From Candidatus Enterococcus moelleringii (lineage in GTDB: Bacteria > Bacillota > Bacilli > Lactobacillales > Enterococcaceae), in contig NZ_JAFREM010000011.1 in assembly GCF_017377575.1 (NCBI RefSeq), forward strand, positions 1-64,000: 64,000 nucleotides of DNA, given 5' to 3'. Under the pieces are notes generated by a model. That model was not told the DNA's origin. It saw only the letters and a list, made by a program, of their open reading frames with translations, and ran no database searches. How positions within the stretch are numbered: the stretch's first letter is position 1; each line of letters starts with the position of its first letter. The translations under genes were made by a program, and so were the position numbers. Shown here in pieces: positions 7,921 through 15,878 of this stretch.

Positions 7921-9027
7921 ATGCGTCGTGGAGAAAACATTTATCGCCGCAAGGACAGGAGATGGGAGGGTCGTTATGCGGTTGGAAAAAAGGAAAATGG
8001 AAAAACAAAGTACAAATCCGTATATGGCAAAACTTTGCAGGAAGTTAGAGAGAAGCTCTATCCGCTAAAGGTGAAATATCAGATTATTTTGCATGTTCAA
8101 GGGGAAGCCACAATTTCCTTTTACGAGTGGGGGTATCAATGGCTGGAGGAGGTCCAATCAGGCGTTAAACAGTCCACTCACGCCAACTACAAATACAAGC
8201 TCACTCAGTATGTTCTTTCCGTTCTTGGAAACTATGCACTGAACGAATTGGATGAACAGGCCGGAGAAGAACTGCTGAAAAGCTTGAAGGGGCGGGGGTT
8301 TTCGCCGTCTATGATCCAAGCGGTGTTCCGTATTACTAAGCAATGTGTGAATTTAGCTATTCGGAAAAAACTAATCAAGGAGAATCCTTTTAAGGCCATT
8401 CAGCTGCCTAAGGTTGAACAGGTTAAGAACCAGGCGTTGACTAAGCAGGAACAAAAGCGTTTGGAAATTGCTGCGACAGAGGACGAAAAAGGACGTGGCA
8501 TTCCGGTCTTACTAGCGCTACATGCTGGTTTGCGGATTGGCGAAATTGCCGCGTTGACTTGGAAGGACTTAGACTTTGAGAATAACCTGATCCATGTTCG
8601 TTCCACCTATCAACGGGTTTTCAGCTTGTTAGAGGGGCAGAAAACGGAGCTGGTTTTCACCAGTTCTAAGACTTCTTCATCGGTTCGCTCGATTCCTATG
8701 AGTAAGCTCTTGAAGGAAGTATTGTTAAAAAGAAAGCAGGCATCAATCGGTGAATTTGTGGTGGCTAACAAGAATAAGCCTTTGGAACCGCGGCTTTTGA
8801 CGTATCATTTCCATCAGATTCGTCAGATGGCTAATTTGCCTGAGACACATTTTCATCAGCTGCGTCATACGTTTGCGACGCGTTGCTTGGAATGCAAAGG
8901 GGACATCATGAGTGTCAGTGCTATGTTGGGGCACAGCTCTACTCAGATGACCTTGGACCGCTACGCAGGTTCTGTGATGGAGCAGCGTATCCAAGTAGTC
9001 GAACAAATGGCTCACTCAATCGCATAA
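7921..9027 (+). CDS. Tyrosine site-specific recombinase (phage-integrase family)
   Basis: 368 aa. N-terminal arm-type DNA-binding region (NIYRRKDRRWEGRYAVGKKENGKTKYKSV), a core-binding SAM-like domain (about 65-155) and a catalytic domain with all expected residues: Arg in HAGLRIGEIAAL, Lys region SSKTSSSVRSIPM, HQLRHTFATR, LGHSSTQMTLDRYAG with the nucleophilic Tyr. It resembles integrases of Tn916-type elements and phages, yet no excisionase, relaxase or phage genes are present. It is flanked by inverted, not direct, repeats, which for this enzyme class predicts DNA inversion rather than excision. RBS AAAGGAAG lies eight bases ahead of the ATG. Confidence 0.93.
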   Translation: MRRGENIYRRKDRRWEGRYAVGKKENGKTKYKSVYGKTLQEVREKLYPLKVKYQIILHVQGEATISFYEWGYQWLEEVQSGVKQSTHANYKYKLTQYVLSVLGNYALNELDEQAGEELLKSLKGRGFSPSMIQAVFRITKQCVNLAIRKKLIKENPFKAIQLPKVEQVKNQALTKQEQKRLEIAATEDEKGRGIPVLLALHAGLRIGEIAALTWKDLDFENNLIHVRSTYQRVFSLLEGQKTELVFTSSKTSSSVRSIPMSKLLKEVLLKRKQASIGEFVVANKNKPLEPRLLTYHFHQIRQMANLPETHFHQLRHTFATRCLECKGDIMSVSAMLGHSSTQMTLDRYAGSVMEQRIQVVEQMAHSIA

Positions 9028-9232
9028 AACGTTTTCAAAAATTGCTTTTTGCATTTTTGGGGTGTTTTTTTTTGTTTTTTTCTAAGAAAACGCTTACCTA
9101 AGGTGGTGTAACCCAATTTTAGAATGAATGACTGATTTTTGCGGCTGAGACCTCTTTTTTCTCCCAAATCCTCTTTTAGTTTATAAAAATAACACTCATT
9201 AAAGATCGCTCTAATTGTATAAACCGTCAGCT

Positions 9233-9255
9233 GCCGTCAAGAGGCGGCTTTTTTT
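9233..9255 (+). terminator. Terminator after the recombinase gene
   Basis: GCCGTC (9233-9238), loop AAGA, GGCGGC (9243-9248; one wobble pair) and T7. It lies inside the inverted-repeat segment and would shield the downstream operon from recombinase transcription in the present orientation. The rest of 9028-9397 shows no gene. Confidence 0.75.
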
Positions 9256-9288
9256 GTTGTTATGACGGTCTTTTCATGGTTTTTCGTA

Positions 9289-9303
9289 GTCTTTACTAGA
9301 CCA
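9289..9303 (-). repeat. Right inverted repeat flanking the tyrosine recombinase
   Basis: GTCTTTACTAGACCA is the exact reverse complement of 7671-7685. It lies 95 bases before the first gene of the copy-2 operon. A second looser inverted pair (CTTTTTTACGAA at 7612-7623, TTCGTAAAAAAG at 9360-9371) lies about 50 bases outside each repeat. Confidence 0.75.
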
Positions 9304-9397
9304 GGAAAACCAGATGAGAGGTTTTACCATCAATAAAAGTATAACACGCAAGTGGGAAATTCGTAAAAAAGACTAGGTTGTTAGAGGAGGAAGCTGA

Positions 9398-10375
9398 ATG
9401 TTTGGATTTGGCAAACAGAAGAAGGAGACATTTCAAGATCCGCAAGAAGAGTATTACTACGACGAATACGATGAAGGTTACGAAGAGGATTACGGGTACG
9501 ATGCCTATCCTGAAGAGGACTACGATCGACCCGTTGACAATCATAATGACTATGATCGCGGCGAACGAAGAGGGCGCAGAAAGCCGGCACCCGCTGCAGA
9601 GGAACGCTACGAAGAACGGTATGACAGCCGCTATGACGATGGAAAAGCGTTGCGTCCGGAAGAAGAACCTGCTCCACGGGACGAATCGCCTTTACAACAA
9701 GAGGTCGAACGCCTAGAAGAGACAGTGGCTCAATTGAAGGGTCAGCTTGAGGTGAAGCAAACTGAAATGTCCCATATGGCGACGACTTTAACCGAGAAGA
9801 ATCAAGCGCTGGAAGAGCAAAACGCTGAAAAAGCCCAACAGCTGGAGGAGCTGCAAGCGAAGATGCACCAAGAGCTGCAGGAATTGCAGACAACGACCGA
9901 CCAGCTGCTGCAGGAAGTCCAAACAAAGAAAGATCAAGAGCTTCAAGGCATGCGAGCAGAAAAAGATCAAACCATCACTCAATTGCAGCAGGAAGTTGAA
10001 CGGCTAAAGGTCCAGCTGAAAGAAACGCAAACAACGCAAGCTGATGCGCTGATTCAAGCCCAACGGAAAATCGACGATCTGAATCGAACAAAGGTTGAAA
10101 ATGACGAAATGAAGGCTGAGTTAACCAACATTTTGATCGAAACCAAAAAACAGGAACGGGCGATTTTGGAACGAGCAGAATATGAGGCCAAAGGGATTCG
10201 CAGCCAAGCAGAACAGGAAGCTCATCAAGTCATGCACGATGCTTCGTTGGAGCTACGGGTGATGAAGCAGGAAATCAGAAATTATCGCAAACGGATTCGC
10301 TCGGTACAGGAAGAAACGACTCAGGTCTTTGTTCGCCTGTTAGCCAATAGCGACACGCTGTTGGAAGATGAGTAG
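9398..10375 (+). CDS. DivIVA-like coiled-coil protein with acidic disordered N-terminus
   Basis: 325 aa. Residues 10-55 are almost only Tyr, Asp and Glu (YYYDEYDEGYEEDYGYDAYPEED), then a mixed charged linker, then coiled coil from about 95 to 245 rich in QEL/QLE heptads. The end (ILIETKKQERAILERAEYEAKGIRSQAEQEAHQVM) resembles the C-terminal part of DivIVA-family proteins. The N-terminal membrane-binding lobe of DivIVA is absent and there is no signal peptide, so it is cytoplasmic. As first gene of the copy-2 operon it may be a scaffold that places the export apparatus. RBS AGAGGAGGAAGCTG precedes the ATG. Confidence 0.75.
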   Translation: MFGFGKQKKETFQDPQEEYYYDEYDEGYEEDYGYDAYPEEDYDRPVDNHNDYDRGERRGRRKPAPAAEERYEERYDSRYDDGKALRPEEEPAPRDESPLQQEVERLEETVAQLKGQLEVKQTEMSHMATTLTEKNQALEEQNAEKAQQLEELQAKMHQELQELQTTTDQLLQEVQTKKDQELQGMRAEKDQTITQLQQEVERLKVQLKETQTTQADALIQAQRKIDDLNRTKVENDEMKAELTNILIETKKQERAILERAEYEAKGIRSQAEQEAHQVMHDASLELRVMKQEIRNYRKRIRSVQEETTQVFVRLLANSDTLLEDE

Positions 10376-10393
10376 CGGAAAGGGAAGAGTTGT

Positions 10394-11578
10394 ATGAAGC
10401 AAGCCAATAGTCAAATCGCTCTGTATCCGACACCTGCTCCGTTGATGCAAGAAGAACTGATTACACAGCCTTTATTAGAGGAAATCGAACGGGCCTGTGA
10501 GTATTTGTATGCGCCCCATGGCACCTTGAATGAGGACCAGCGCAAGAAAATTTATCAGCACTTTGAGCAGTTGTTTCAACTCATGAACAGCAGCTATCAC
10601 TTTGAATTACTGTTGGTACCGGGAACCTTCAACTGGAAAGCTTTTTGGCAATCTTTGCACCAGTTTTTCCCGCAGTTTGCCTGGATCAAAGCTCAAACCG
10701 ATCAGCCGAAGTATGGCAAACAAGTTTATCGCTTTGATTTTGTACCGTTGGTTTACCGCAAGGAAGGTTTTCCCTTTGCCATTCATTTGGAAGACAGCTT
10801 GGTCCAGCAATTTCCGCTAACCGGAGAAGAAGCTATCGAACGGGCAGAACAGCTGCTGCTGGAGCTGGCAGGACAACATTTTTCAGAGGGCATTGTGAAA
10901 GAGGTCGTAAAAGACCCGCAGCCTGCGAAAAAGCCGGAAACTAGTTCGGCACCGATTGAACAAGCTGAAACGAAAGCCCAAGCGGTGGAGGTATCCGTTG
11001 GTGAACGAGTCCAACAGGAAGAGGTTCGTCAAGAAAGCCAAAGCAAGGCGCGCCTCAGGGCCGTGAATCAAAAGCTGGAAATGGTGATTGAAAAATTAGA
11101 GCTTTCTATGCTATATAGCGGCATTCAGTACTTCGACCAGGAGCACCGCGAAGAAGGCGATTGGGATAAGCGCATCAAGATTAGCTTGCGAGAATATACC
11201 TATTTATTGCAGAAGGCTAGATTTCTGGAACAGATGTGGAACCTCAACGGCGAGCTGATTAATAAAACGGAAAAAATGACCGTCACCGGTAACAAGCTGG
11301 TCTACGAACGAGATCAAGTTAAACAAATTAAAGACAATCTTTCGGCTAGAGATATTCATTTTGTGCTCTACGAATGCCAAGTAATTGAGTCGCGAGCAAA
11401 GGTTCACGCTCGACCTTGGTTCAGAAAGCCCTATGTGAAGTTGATGAAGATGGATTACGACAATCTATTAAGCAAAGCAGCTTACTTTGATCTTTTGCAG
11501 GGTGAAAGTGCGATTTTGGAAAAAATCGTGCGGGAACACCAGGATGCACCGGTTAAAGAAGCCCGGGAGGTTGGCTGA
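10394..11578 (+). CDS. Unknown cytoplasmic protein of the SipW operon
   Basis: 394 aa; I do not recognise the family. No signal peptide or membrane helix. Residues 1-165 look globular and rich in aromatic residues (FNWKAFWQSLHQFFPQFAW; GKQVYRFDFVPLVYR), residues 170-230 are a low-complexity Glu/Gln/Ala linker, and residues 230-390 are mainly helical with charged repeats. It follows the DivIVA-like gene by 18 bases and precedes the signal peptidase closely. The position suggests a cytoplasmic partner of the scaffold or of the export machinery. Confidence 0.7.
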   Translation: MKQANSQIALYPTPAPLMQEELITQPLLEEIERACEYLYAPHGTLNEDQRKKIYQHFEQLFQLMNSSYHFELLLVPGTFNWKAFWQSLHQFFPQFAWIKAQTDQPKYGKQVYRFDFVPLVYRKEGFPFAIHLEDSLVQQFPLTGEEAIERAEQLLLELAGQHFSEGIVKEVVKDPQPAKKPETSSAPIEQAETKAQAVEVSVGERVQQEEVRQESQSKARLRAVNQKLEMVIEKLELSMLYSGIQYFDQEHREEGDWDKRIKISLREYTYLLQKARFLEQMWNLNGELINKTEKMTVTGNKLVYERDQVKQIKDNLSARDIHFVLYECQVIESRAKVHARPWFRKPYVKLMKMDYDNLLSKAAYFDLLQGESAILEKIVREHQDAPVKEAREVG

Positions 11579-11629
11579 GGTCAGCCGTTCAATCGACTGC
11601 TTTTAGCAAAACTCGGGCTGACTTTTGTC

Positions 11630-12082
11630 GTGTGTTACTGCATATTTTTCGGCATTTTCCGGGGTTATCACTGGATGTATCCCAAGTATTCCGTCAGCGG
11701 CGAATCGATGAATCCGACATTTTGGGAAGAAGAAGTGGTGCAAGTTAAAGCCCATCATAAACCGGAACGCTTCGATGTAGTCGTCCTGCATCCACCGAAT
11801 GATCGGGAGGATTTGTATTTGAAGCGGGTCATTGGTTTGCCAGGAGAGCGGATCGATTACTGGGAAGGTCAACTACTAGTCAACAATCAGCTAGTGGATG
11901 ATGCGTTTGCCGGTGAAACGGAGAATTTTATGTGGGATCTGGTGTACCACCAGCCGATTCCAGCAGGCTATTACTTTGTATTAGGGGACAATCGCGCAAT
12001 TTCAAAGGACAGCCGGATTTTTGGCTTGGTTCCAGAAAAACAAATTTTAGGCATCGTCAAAGAGGGGAACAGCAGGGAATGA
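11630..12082 (+). CDS. Type I signal peptidase (S26), bacterial Ser/Lys type
   Basis: 150 aa from GTG 11630. Motifs are complete: nucleophile Ser in SVSGESMNPTF, general base Lys in LYLKRVIGLPGE, and the late box YYFVLGDNRAISKDSR. A membrane helix precedes the first motif, but GTG 11630 removes half of it. The same frame is open back to the stop of the preceding gene at 11576-11578, and the helix really begins near 11597 (LLLAKLGLTFVVCYCIFFG), where only a CTG is available. True initiation is therefore uncertain and may be a CTG coupled to the upstream stop. It would remove ordinary signal peptides at the outer face of the membrane. Confidence 0.85.
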   Translation: MCYCIFFGIFRGYHWMYPKYSVSGESMNPTFWEEEVVQVKAHHKPERFDVVVLHPPNDREDLYLKRVIGLPGERIDYWEGQLLVNNQLVDDAFAGETENFMWDLVYHQPIPAGYYFVLGDNRAISKDSRIFGLVPEKQILGIVKEGNSRE

Positions 12083-12384
12083 AGACATTGCAAGAAAAAA
12101 TCGAATGGTACACCTTTTGGTACTGGGTTTACTGGCTCTTCTCTTTTGTGATTTTACTAGGTGTGTTGGTGTTAGGTATCTTTTTCTACTTTACCGATTT
12201 CCAGGAAGTGGTGACGGTCAGTCAATTGTTTCTATTATTACTGCTGATGGTGTTAGCTGTGTATTTGCGCATGACCGCGCTGCATTACCACTCGATACTT
12301 TTGAAGCTGAAGCAGGCCGCTGCCCGACCAAGAAGACCGCGAGGACGGCCGCCGCAGGAAAGGCGGAAACCAAATGAAGGGTAA
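12079..12384 (+). CDS. Small two-helix membrane protein
   Basis: 101 aa starting at the ATG that overlaps the signal peptidase stop (ATGA at 12079-12082). Two hydrophobic helices (WLFSFVILLGVLVLGIFFYF; LFLLLLLMVLAVYLRM) joined by a short loop, then a highly basic tail (RPRRPRGRPPQERRKP). No known family recognised. Overlaps at both ends (ATGA with the peptidase, 11 bases with the lipoprotein gene) argue that it is a real, translationally coupled gene. Confidence 0.75.
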   Translation: MKTLQEKIEWYTFWYWVYWLFSFVILLGVLVLGIFFYFTDFQEVVTVSQLFLLLLLMVLAVYLRMTALHYHSILLKLKQAAARPRRPRGRPPQERRKPNEG

Positions 12385-13462
12385 GGCACTCTTGCTTGTT
12401 GGCTGTCTGCTTCTAACTGGTTGTCAGGCGCAAGTGAAACAATCGGTTTCGGCGGAGACGAAAGAATCGCTCGCGGTGCAACAGGAATCTGTGGAGAGTC
12501 AACCATCGGTATCAAGTGAAGCTACACCACCAAGTGAGGCCAGCAGTCAGCCAATTGAACAAAGCTCCGTGCAGGAATCTTCTATTAAAGAAGAAGTTGG
12601 CTCGACTGTCGAAAGTACAGAAGTGAGTCCTGAAACGGCTGTCTCCAGTTCTGCCGGCGAAACAACTGAAGAGTCAAAGCCAGCAGAAGCACCTGCTGAA
12701 GCAGTTAAGCAGGTTATTTCACCGCCAATTACAGCAGAAAAGGTTGAAGAGAACTACCAATTCTCGGTGGTAAAAAATCAGACTACCGAAGAATTCATTC
12801 AAGCCATTGGCAAAGATGCCCAGCAGATTGCCTGGGACGAAGGACTCTATGCTTCTGTGATGATCGCTCAAGCGATTCTGGAAACTGGTTCAGGAAATAG
12901 CCAATTGGCAAGACCCCCGCATCATAATTTGTTTGGTATTAAAGGGAGTTATCAAGGGAAACAAGTGAACTTCAATACCCGAGAAGACAAGGGAAACGGC
13001 CAGTTGTATACGATCAACTCGTCTTTCCGTCAATATCCCAGCTACAAAGAATCGCTGGAGGATTATGCGGCACTGCTGAAGAACGGACTTTCCGGCAATC
13101 CGGGATTTTACCAAGCAACGTGGAAAGAATCAGCCGCAACTTATCAAGATGCCACGAAGGCACTCACTGGCAAGTATGCCACGGATACGTCTTATGACAA
13201 GAAGTTGAATGCCTTGATTGAGACGTATGAGTTAACAAGATATGACCAAGAAACTGAACCGGAGGTAACTGAAGAGAGCAGCGTTGCTTCCGAGCCAAAA
13301 CAGGAAAGTTCGGAACAACCGGCTTCATCTGAAACTACCGAGTCTTCTATAGAAGAAACTGGAAAATCACGCGTATACGAAACCCGTGTACCGGTTCAAC
13401 AAATCGCTGATTTTGCCCAGCGCCAGGCCAGAAATGTAAAAGGAACAGAAACTGTCAAATGA
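12374..13462 (+). CDS. Glucosaminidase lipoprotein
   Basis: 362 aa. Lipoprotein signal MKGKALLLVGCLLLTGCQAQ with a clear lipobox (LTGC). A Ser/Glu/Thr-rich linker of about 110 residues follows, then a glucosaminidase (GH73-like) domain, residues about 130-290: FIQAIGKDAQQIAWDEGLY, catalytic Glu in AQAILETGSGNS, HNLFGIKGSYQG, YPSYKESLEDYAALL. A second Ser-rich tail ends the protein. It would cut the glycan strand beta-N-acetylglucosaminidic bond while tethered to the membrane, probably opening the wall for assembly of the exported structure. It overlaps the preceding gene by 11 bases. Confidence 0.88.
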   Translation: MKGKALLLVGCLLLTGCQAQVKQSVSAETKESLAVQQESVESQPSVSSEATPPSEASSQPIEQSSVQESSIKEEVGSTVESTEVSPETAVSSSAGETTEESKPAEAPAEAVKQVISPPITAEKVEENYQFSVVKNQTTEEFIQAIGKDAQQIAWDEGLYASVMIAQAILETGSGNSQLARPPHHNLFGIKGSYQGKQVNFNTREDKGNGQLYTINSSFRQYPSYKESLEDYAALLKNGLSGNPGFYQATWKESAATYQDATKALTGKYATDTSYDKKLNALIETYELTRYDQETEPEVTEESSVASEPKQESSEQPASSETTESSIEETGKSRVYETRVPVQQIADFAQRQARNVKGTETVK

Positions 13463-13475
13463 AAGAAGGGGAGCT

Positions 13476-14468
13476 ATGACCAGAGAAAGAGAAGAACGGC
13501 CTCGGCGCTATGAAGAAGCACCACCAAGGTATTCTCAAAGACCTGACTCACAGCGCCCACCAGCCCAACGACTACGAAGAGAACGAATGCCAACGGATGG
13601 GCGGTATCAGGAACGACCGGTAAGGCGCCCGTATCGGGAAGAGGATGCGTACGACGAACGGCGCCGACCTAGATCTGATTGGGAAGAGGATGTTTACGGC
13701 GAGCCACCTCGTAGGCCTAGACCGCCAAGGGAAGGGCAGCGACCAACGAATCGCCGAATGCCACCGCCGAGAAATCCGGAATATGGAGGCAATCGTCATT
13801 ACGATGAGCGTAGCTATGGCAATGGTCGACCTCGGCCGCAGGGGATGCGGCCACCGACTGCTGGGCCTGTCGTTGCGGAAGATCAGAAAACAAGCGGAAA
13901 GAAACGAATTTTTCTCTTTCTTTACAACCTGATCTTTTACAGCTTTACCATCGGCATCTTAATGACTGCATTGATGTTTGCCTTTAGTGAACAGACAGAT
14001 GCCTCGATTTTAGGTTATCGCTTCTATCAAGTTCTAACTGATTCGATGGCACCTGTCGAGGGAGCGCCAGATGGCGGCTTCTATTCAGGGGATGTGGTGA
14101 TCGTCAAGATGATGGACGGATCTGAAGTGCAGCCGGGAGACATCGTGACCTACCAGCTGGGTGGCGGCAAGAGCTACCTGACTCACCGGATGGTGGAGCG
14201 CTTAACTGAACTAAATGGCGAACCGGGCGATTACATCGTCACTAAAGGGGATGCCAACAACAGTAACGATCCACCGATCAAAGCGGAACGAGTGCATGGG
14301 AAAGTAATTTTCGTTGTACCGAATGTGGGCACGTTGTTAACTTTTGTACGCAACAGTTTCTGGTTGTGCTTAGTCTGTGCACTGTCACTGTTCGGGTTCT
14401 TCTTAGTATTAAAAGCTTACTTCTTGGAACCAAACGAGGCCAAGAAACAAGCAAAAAAAGGGGTATGA
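13476..14468 (+). CDS. sipW: SipW-type signal peptidase (ER/archaeal type S26B) with Arg/Pro-rich extension
   Basis: 330 aa. Residues 1-140 are a disordered, basic Arg/Pro/Tyr/Glu-rich extension with no counterpart in Bacillus SipW. A membrane helix (IFLFLYNLIFYSFTIGILMTALMF) precedes the catalytic part: Ser in VLTDSMAPV, and LTHRMVERL with His replacing the bacterial Lys, the mark of ER/archaeal-type signal peptidases such as SipW. GDANNSNDPP is the third conserved box, followed by a C-terminal membrane helix. It should process the SipW-type signal peptides of the proteins at 14529, 16655, 17506 and probably of copy 1. RBS AGAAGGGGAG precedes the ATG. Confidence 0.9.
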   Translation: MTREREERPRRYEEAPPRYSQRPDSQRPPAQRLRRERMPTDGRYQERPVRRPYREEDAYDERRRPRSDWEEDVYGEPPRRPRPPREGQRPTNRRMPPPRNPEYGGNRHYDERSYGNGRPRPQGMRPPTAGPVVAEDQKTSGKKRIFLFLYNLIFYSFTIGILMTALMFAFSEQTDASILGYRFYQVLTDSMAPVEGAPDGGFYSGDVVIVKMMDGSEVQPGDIVTYQLGGGKSYLTHRMVERLTELNGEPGDYIVTKGDANNSNDPPIKAERVHGKVIFVVPNVGTLLTFVRNSFWLCLVCALSLFGFFLVLKAYFLEPNEAKKQAKKGV

Positions 14469-14528
14469 TCATTTGCTCGTCAAATGTTTATATAAAAAAA
14501 GGAAAAAGGATGTATAGGAGGAAAAGAA

Positions 14529-15830
14529 ATGAAGAACAATAAGAGAAAGAAAAAGATGTTGGCCGCAGCTGCGGTACTGGCATTAATTGCCGCAATGTCG
14601 GGAACGTTTGCCTGGCTTACTGCTCAGGACCAAGCGATTAACAGGGCAGCTAGTGCAGTAGTAAAAGACGACAGCGTAACAATCAGTGAAAAATTTACAC
14701 CAATCCCACTGATGGCTGGAACATCAACAGAGAAGGAAGTAAAAGTTAAAAATACAGGGACAGCTGACGTATTTGTCCGTGTATCTTATGAAGAAGTACT
14801 GAAGCATTTGGCCGATAAAGGAAATGTCACTTATGGTGCTGACAATAGTCAAACGGATGGAACAAATCCGAAATATACCGATGTTCCTAATGATCCAGGA
14901 TTGGACAAGCACATGCCGGTTGAATTTGACTGGGCGAAGTCAGTAGCTGAAGGCTTTGTCGTGTCTGAAGGAACGGTCACTGGTAAAGGGACCGATCCAA
15001 ATGTTCTTTTGCTGATAACAGGGCAAAGAATCGTTAATCCATTAGATCCTGCAGATATAAACCATCAGTTTACAGGTCAATTAGTGCATCGTTATCGTAC
15101 AGATACAACGACGCCTGCCAATAACAAATATCAAATTATGTCTTTTGATTCACTTGTATTGGATAGCGACAACGGAAGTACTGATCCAAAAGATTGGGAC
15201 TTCACAGTTGGCGGTGTGAAATTCGGTTATTACAAGGACGGATACAAGCATTCACTGGCTAACTGGGCAACTTCTAAATTAGCACCAACTGGACAAGCTG
15301 CACCAACTGGACGTGCTGTTTTAGGTGAGACAGGTAATCGCCATAATGTAGAATTCGATTACACCGCAGCGACTTTAGGAACTACACTTCCAAGTGTAAC
15401 TCCTGTCACTGGTGATACAAAAGGCCAACTACCTGAGGCAGGCGAAGAGAAGAGTGTTCAAGCTGACCAAGTCGACCCTATTGGTAAAGGAATTAAAGTG
15501 AAATACAGTGCGGATATTACTGATACAACGACAATGGATTCTGACAAATGGGTCTACAACCCAGAAGATGGCTGGTTCTATTACACTACACCAGTAAAAG
15601 CACCTATTGCAGGGTCAACTAGTGAAACGAAACCTTTGATTGAACGCCTGATCTTTGATGGTTCAATGGGTAAAGAGTACAACAATGCTTCATACGACTT
15701 AGTAGTTAAGATGGAAGCTATTTTTGCCGATCGTGAAGCATTAACAGGAACCGAGGGCTGGACGATGGATACTACTGCCGGCAGCGACTCTCTGAAGATT
15801 GTTGATAAATTAGCGCCAGTAACACCTTAA
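14529..15830 (+). CDS. TasA/BsaA-like SipW-dependent matrix protein
   Basis: 433 aa. Signal peptide KKKMLAAAAVLALIAAMSGTFAWLTAQD has the form of SipW substrates (hydrophobic run, then GTFAWLT). The mature part starts with the family pattern SVTISEKF, MAGTSTEKEVKVKNTGTADVFVRVSYEEV, with inserts of about 200 residues and a late GWFYYTTPVKA strand. It is the largest such protein here and follows sipW by 60 bases after a weak hairpin (14470-14486), as tasA follows sipW in Bacillus. It is the most likely main fibre subunit; fibre formation is inferred from family. RBS AGGAGG lies just upstream. Confidence 0.88.
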   Translation: MKNNKRKKKMLAAAAVLALIAAMSGTFAWLTAQDQAINRAASAVVKDDSVTISEKFTPIPLMAGTSTEKEVKVKNTGTADVFVRVSYEEVLKHLADKGNVTYGADNSQTDGTNPKYTDVPNDPGLDKHMPVEFDWAKSVAEGFVVSEGTVTGKGTDPNVLLLITGQRIVNPLDPADINHQFTGQLVHRYRTDTTTPANNKYQIMSFDSLVLDSDNGSTDPKDWDFTVGGVKFGYYKDGYKHSLANWATSKLAPTGQAAPTGRAVLGETGNRHNVEFDYTAATLGTTLPSVTPVTGDTKGQLPEAGEEKSVQADQVDPIGKGIKVKYSADITDTTTMDSDKWVYNPEDGWFYYTTPVKAPIAGSTSETKPLIERLIFDGSMGKEYNNASYDLVVKMEAIFADREALTGTEGWTMDTTAGSDSLKIVDKLAPVTP

Positions 15831-15878
15831 TACAATTGATTACCGAGAACACCACAGCCATGACAGAAGGAGGCGTGT

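Noticed and set aside
7921-9027. Integrase as part of a prophage or conjugative element
   Set aside because: No phage, excisionase, relaxase or transfer genes and no direct-repeat attachment sites; the flanking repeats are inverted.
9381-9926. Long open frame on the minus strand opposite the DivIVA-like gene
   Set aside because: It mirrors a low-complexity coiled-coil gene, has no ribosome binding site and no recognisable domain.
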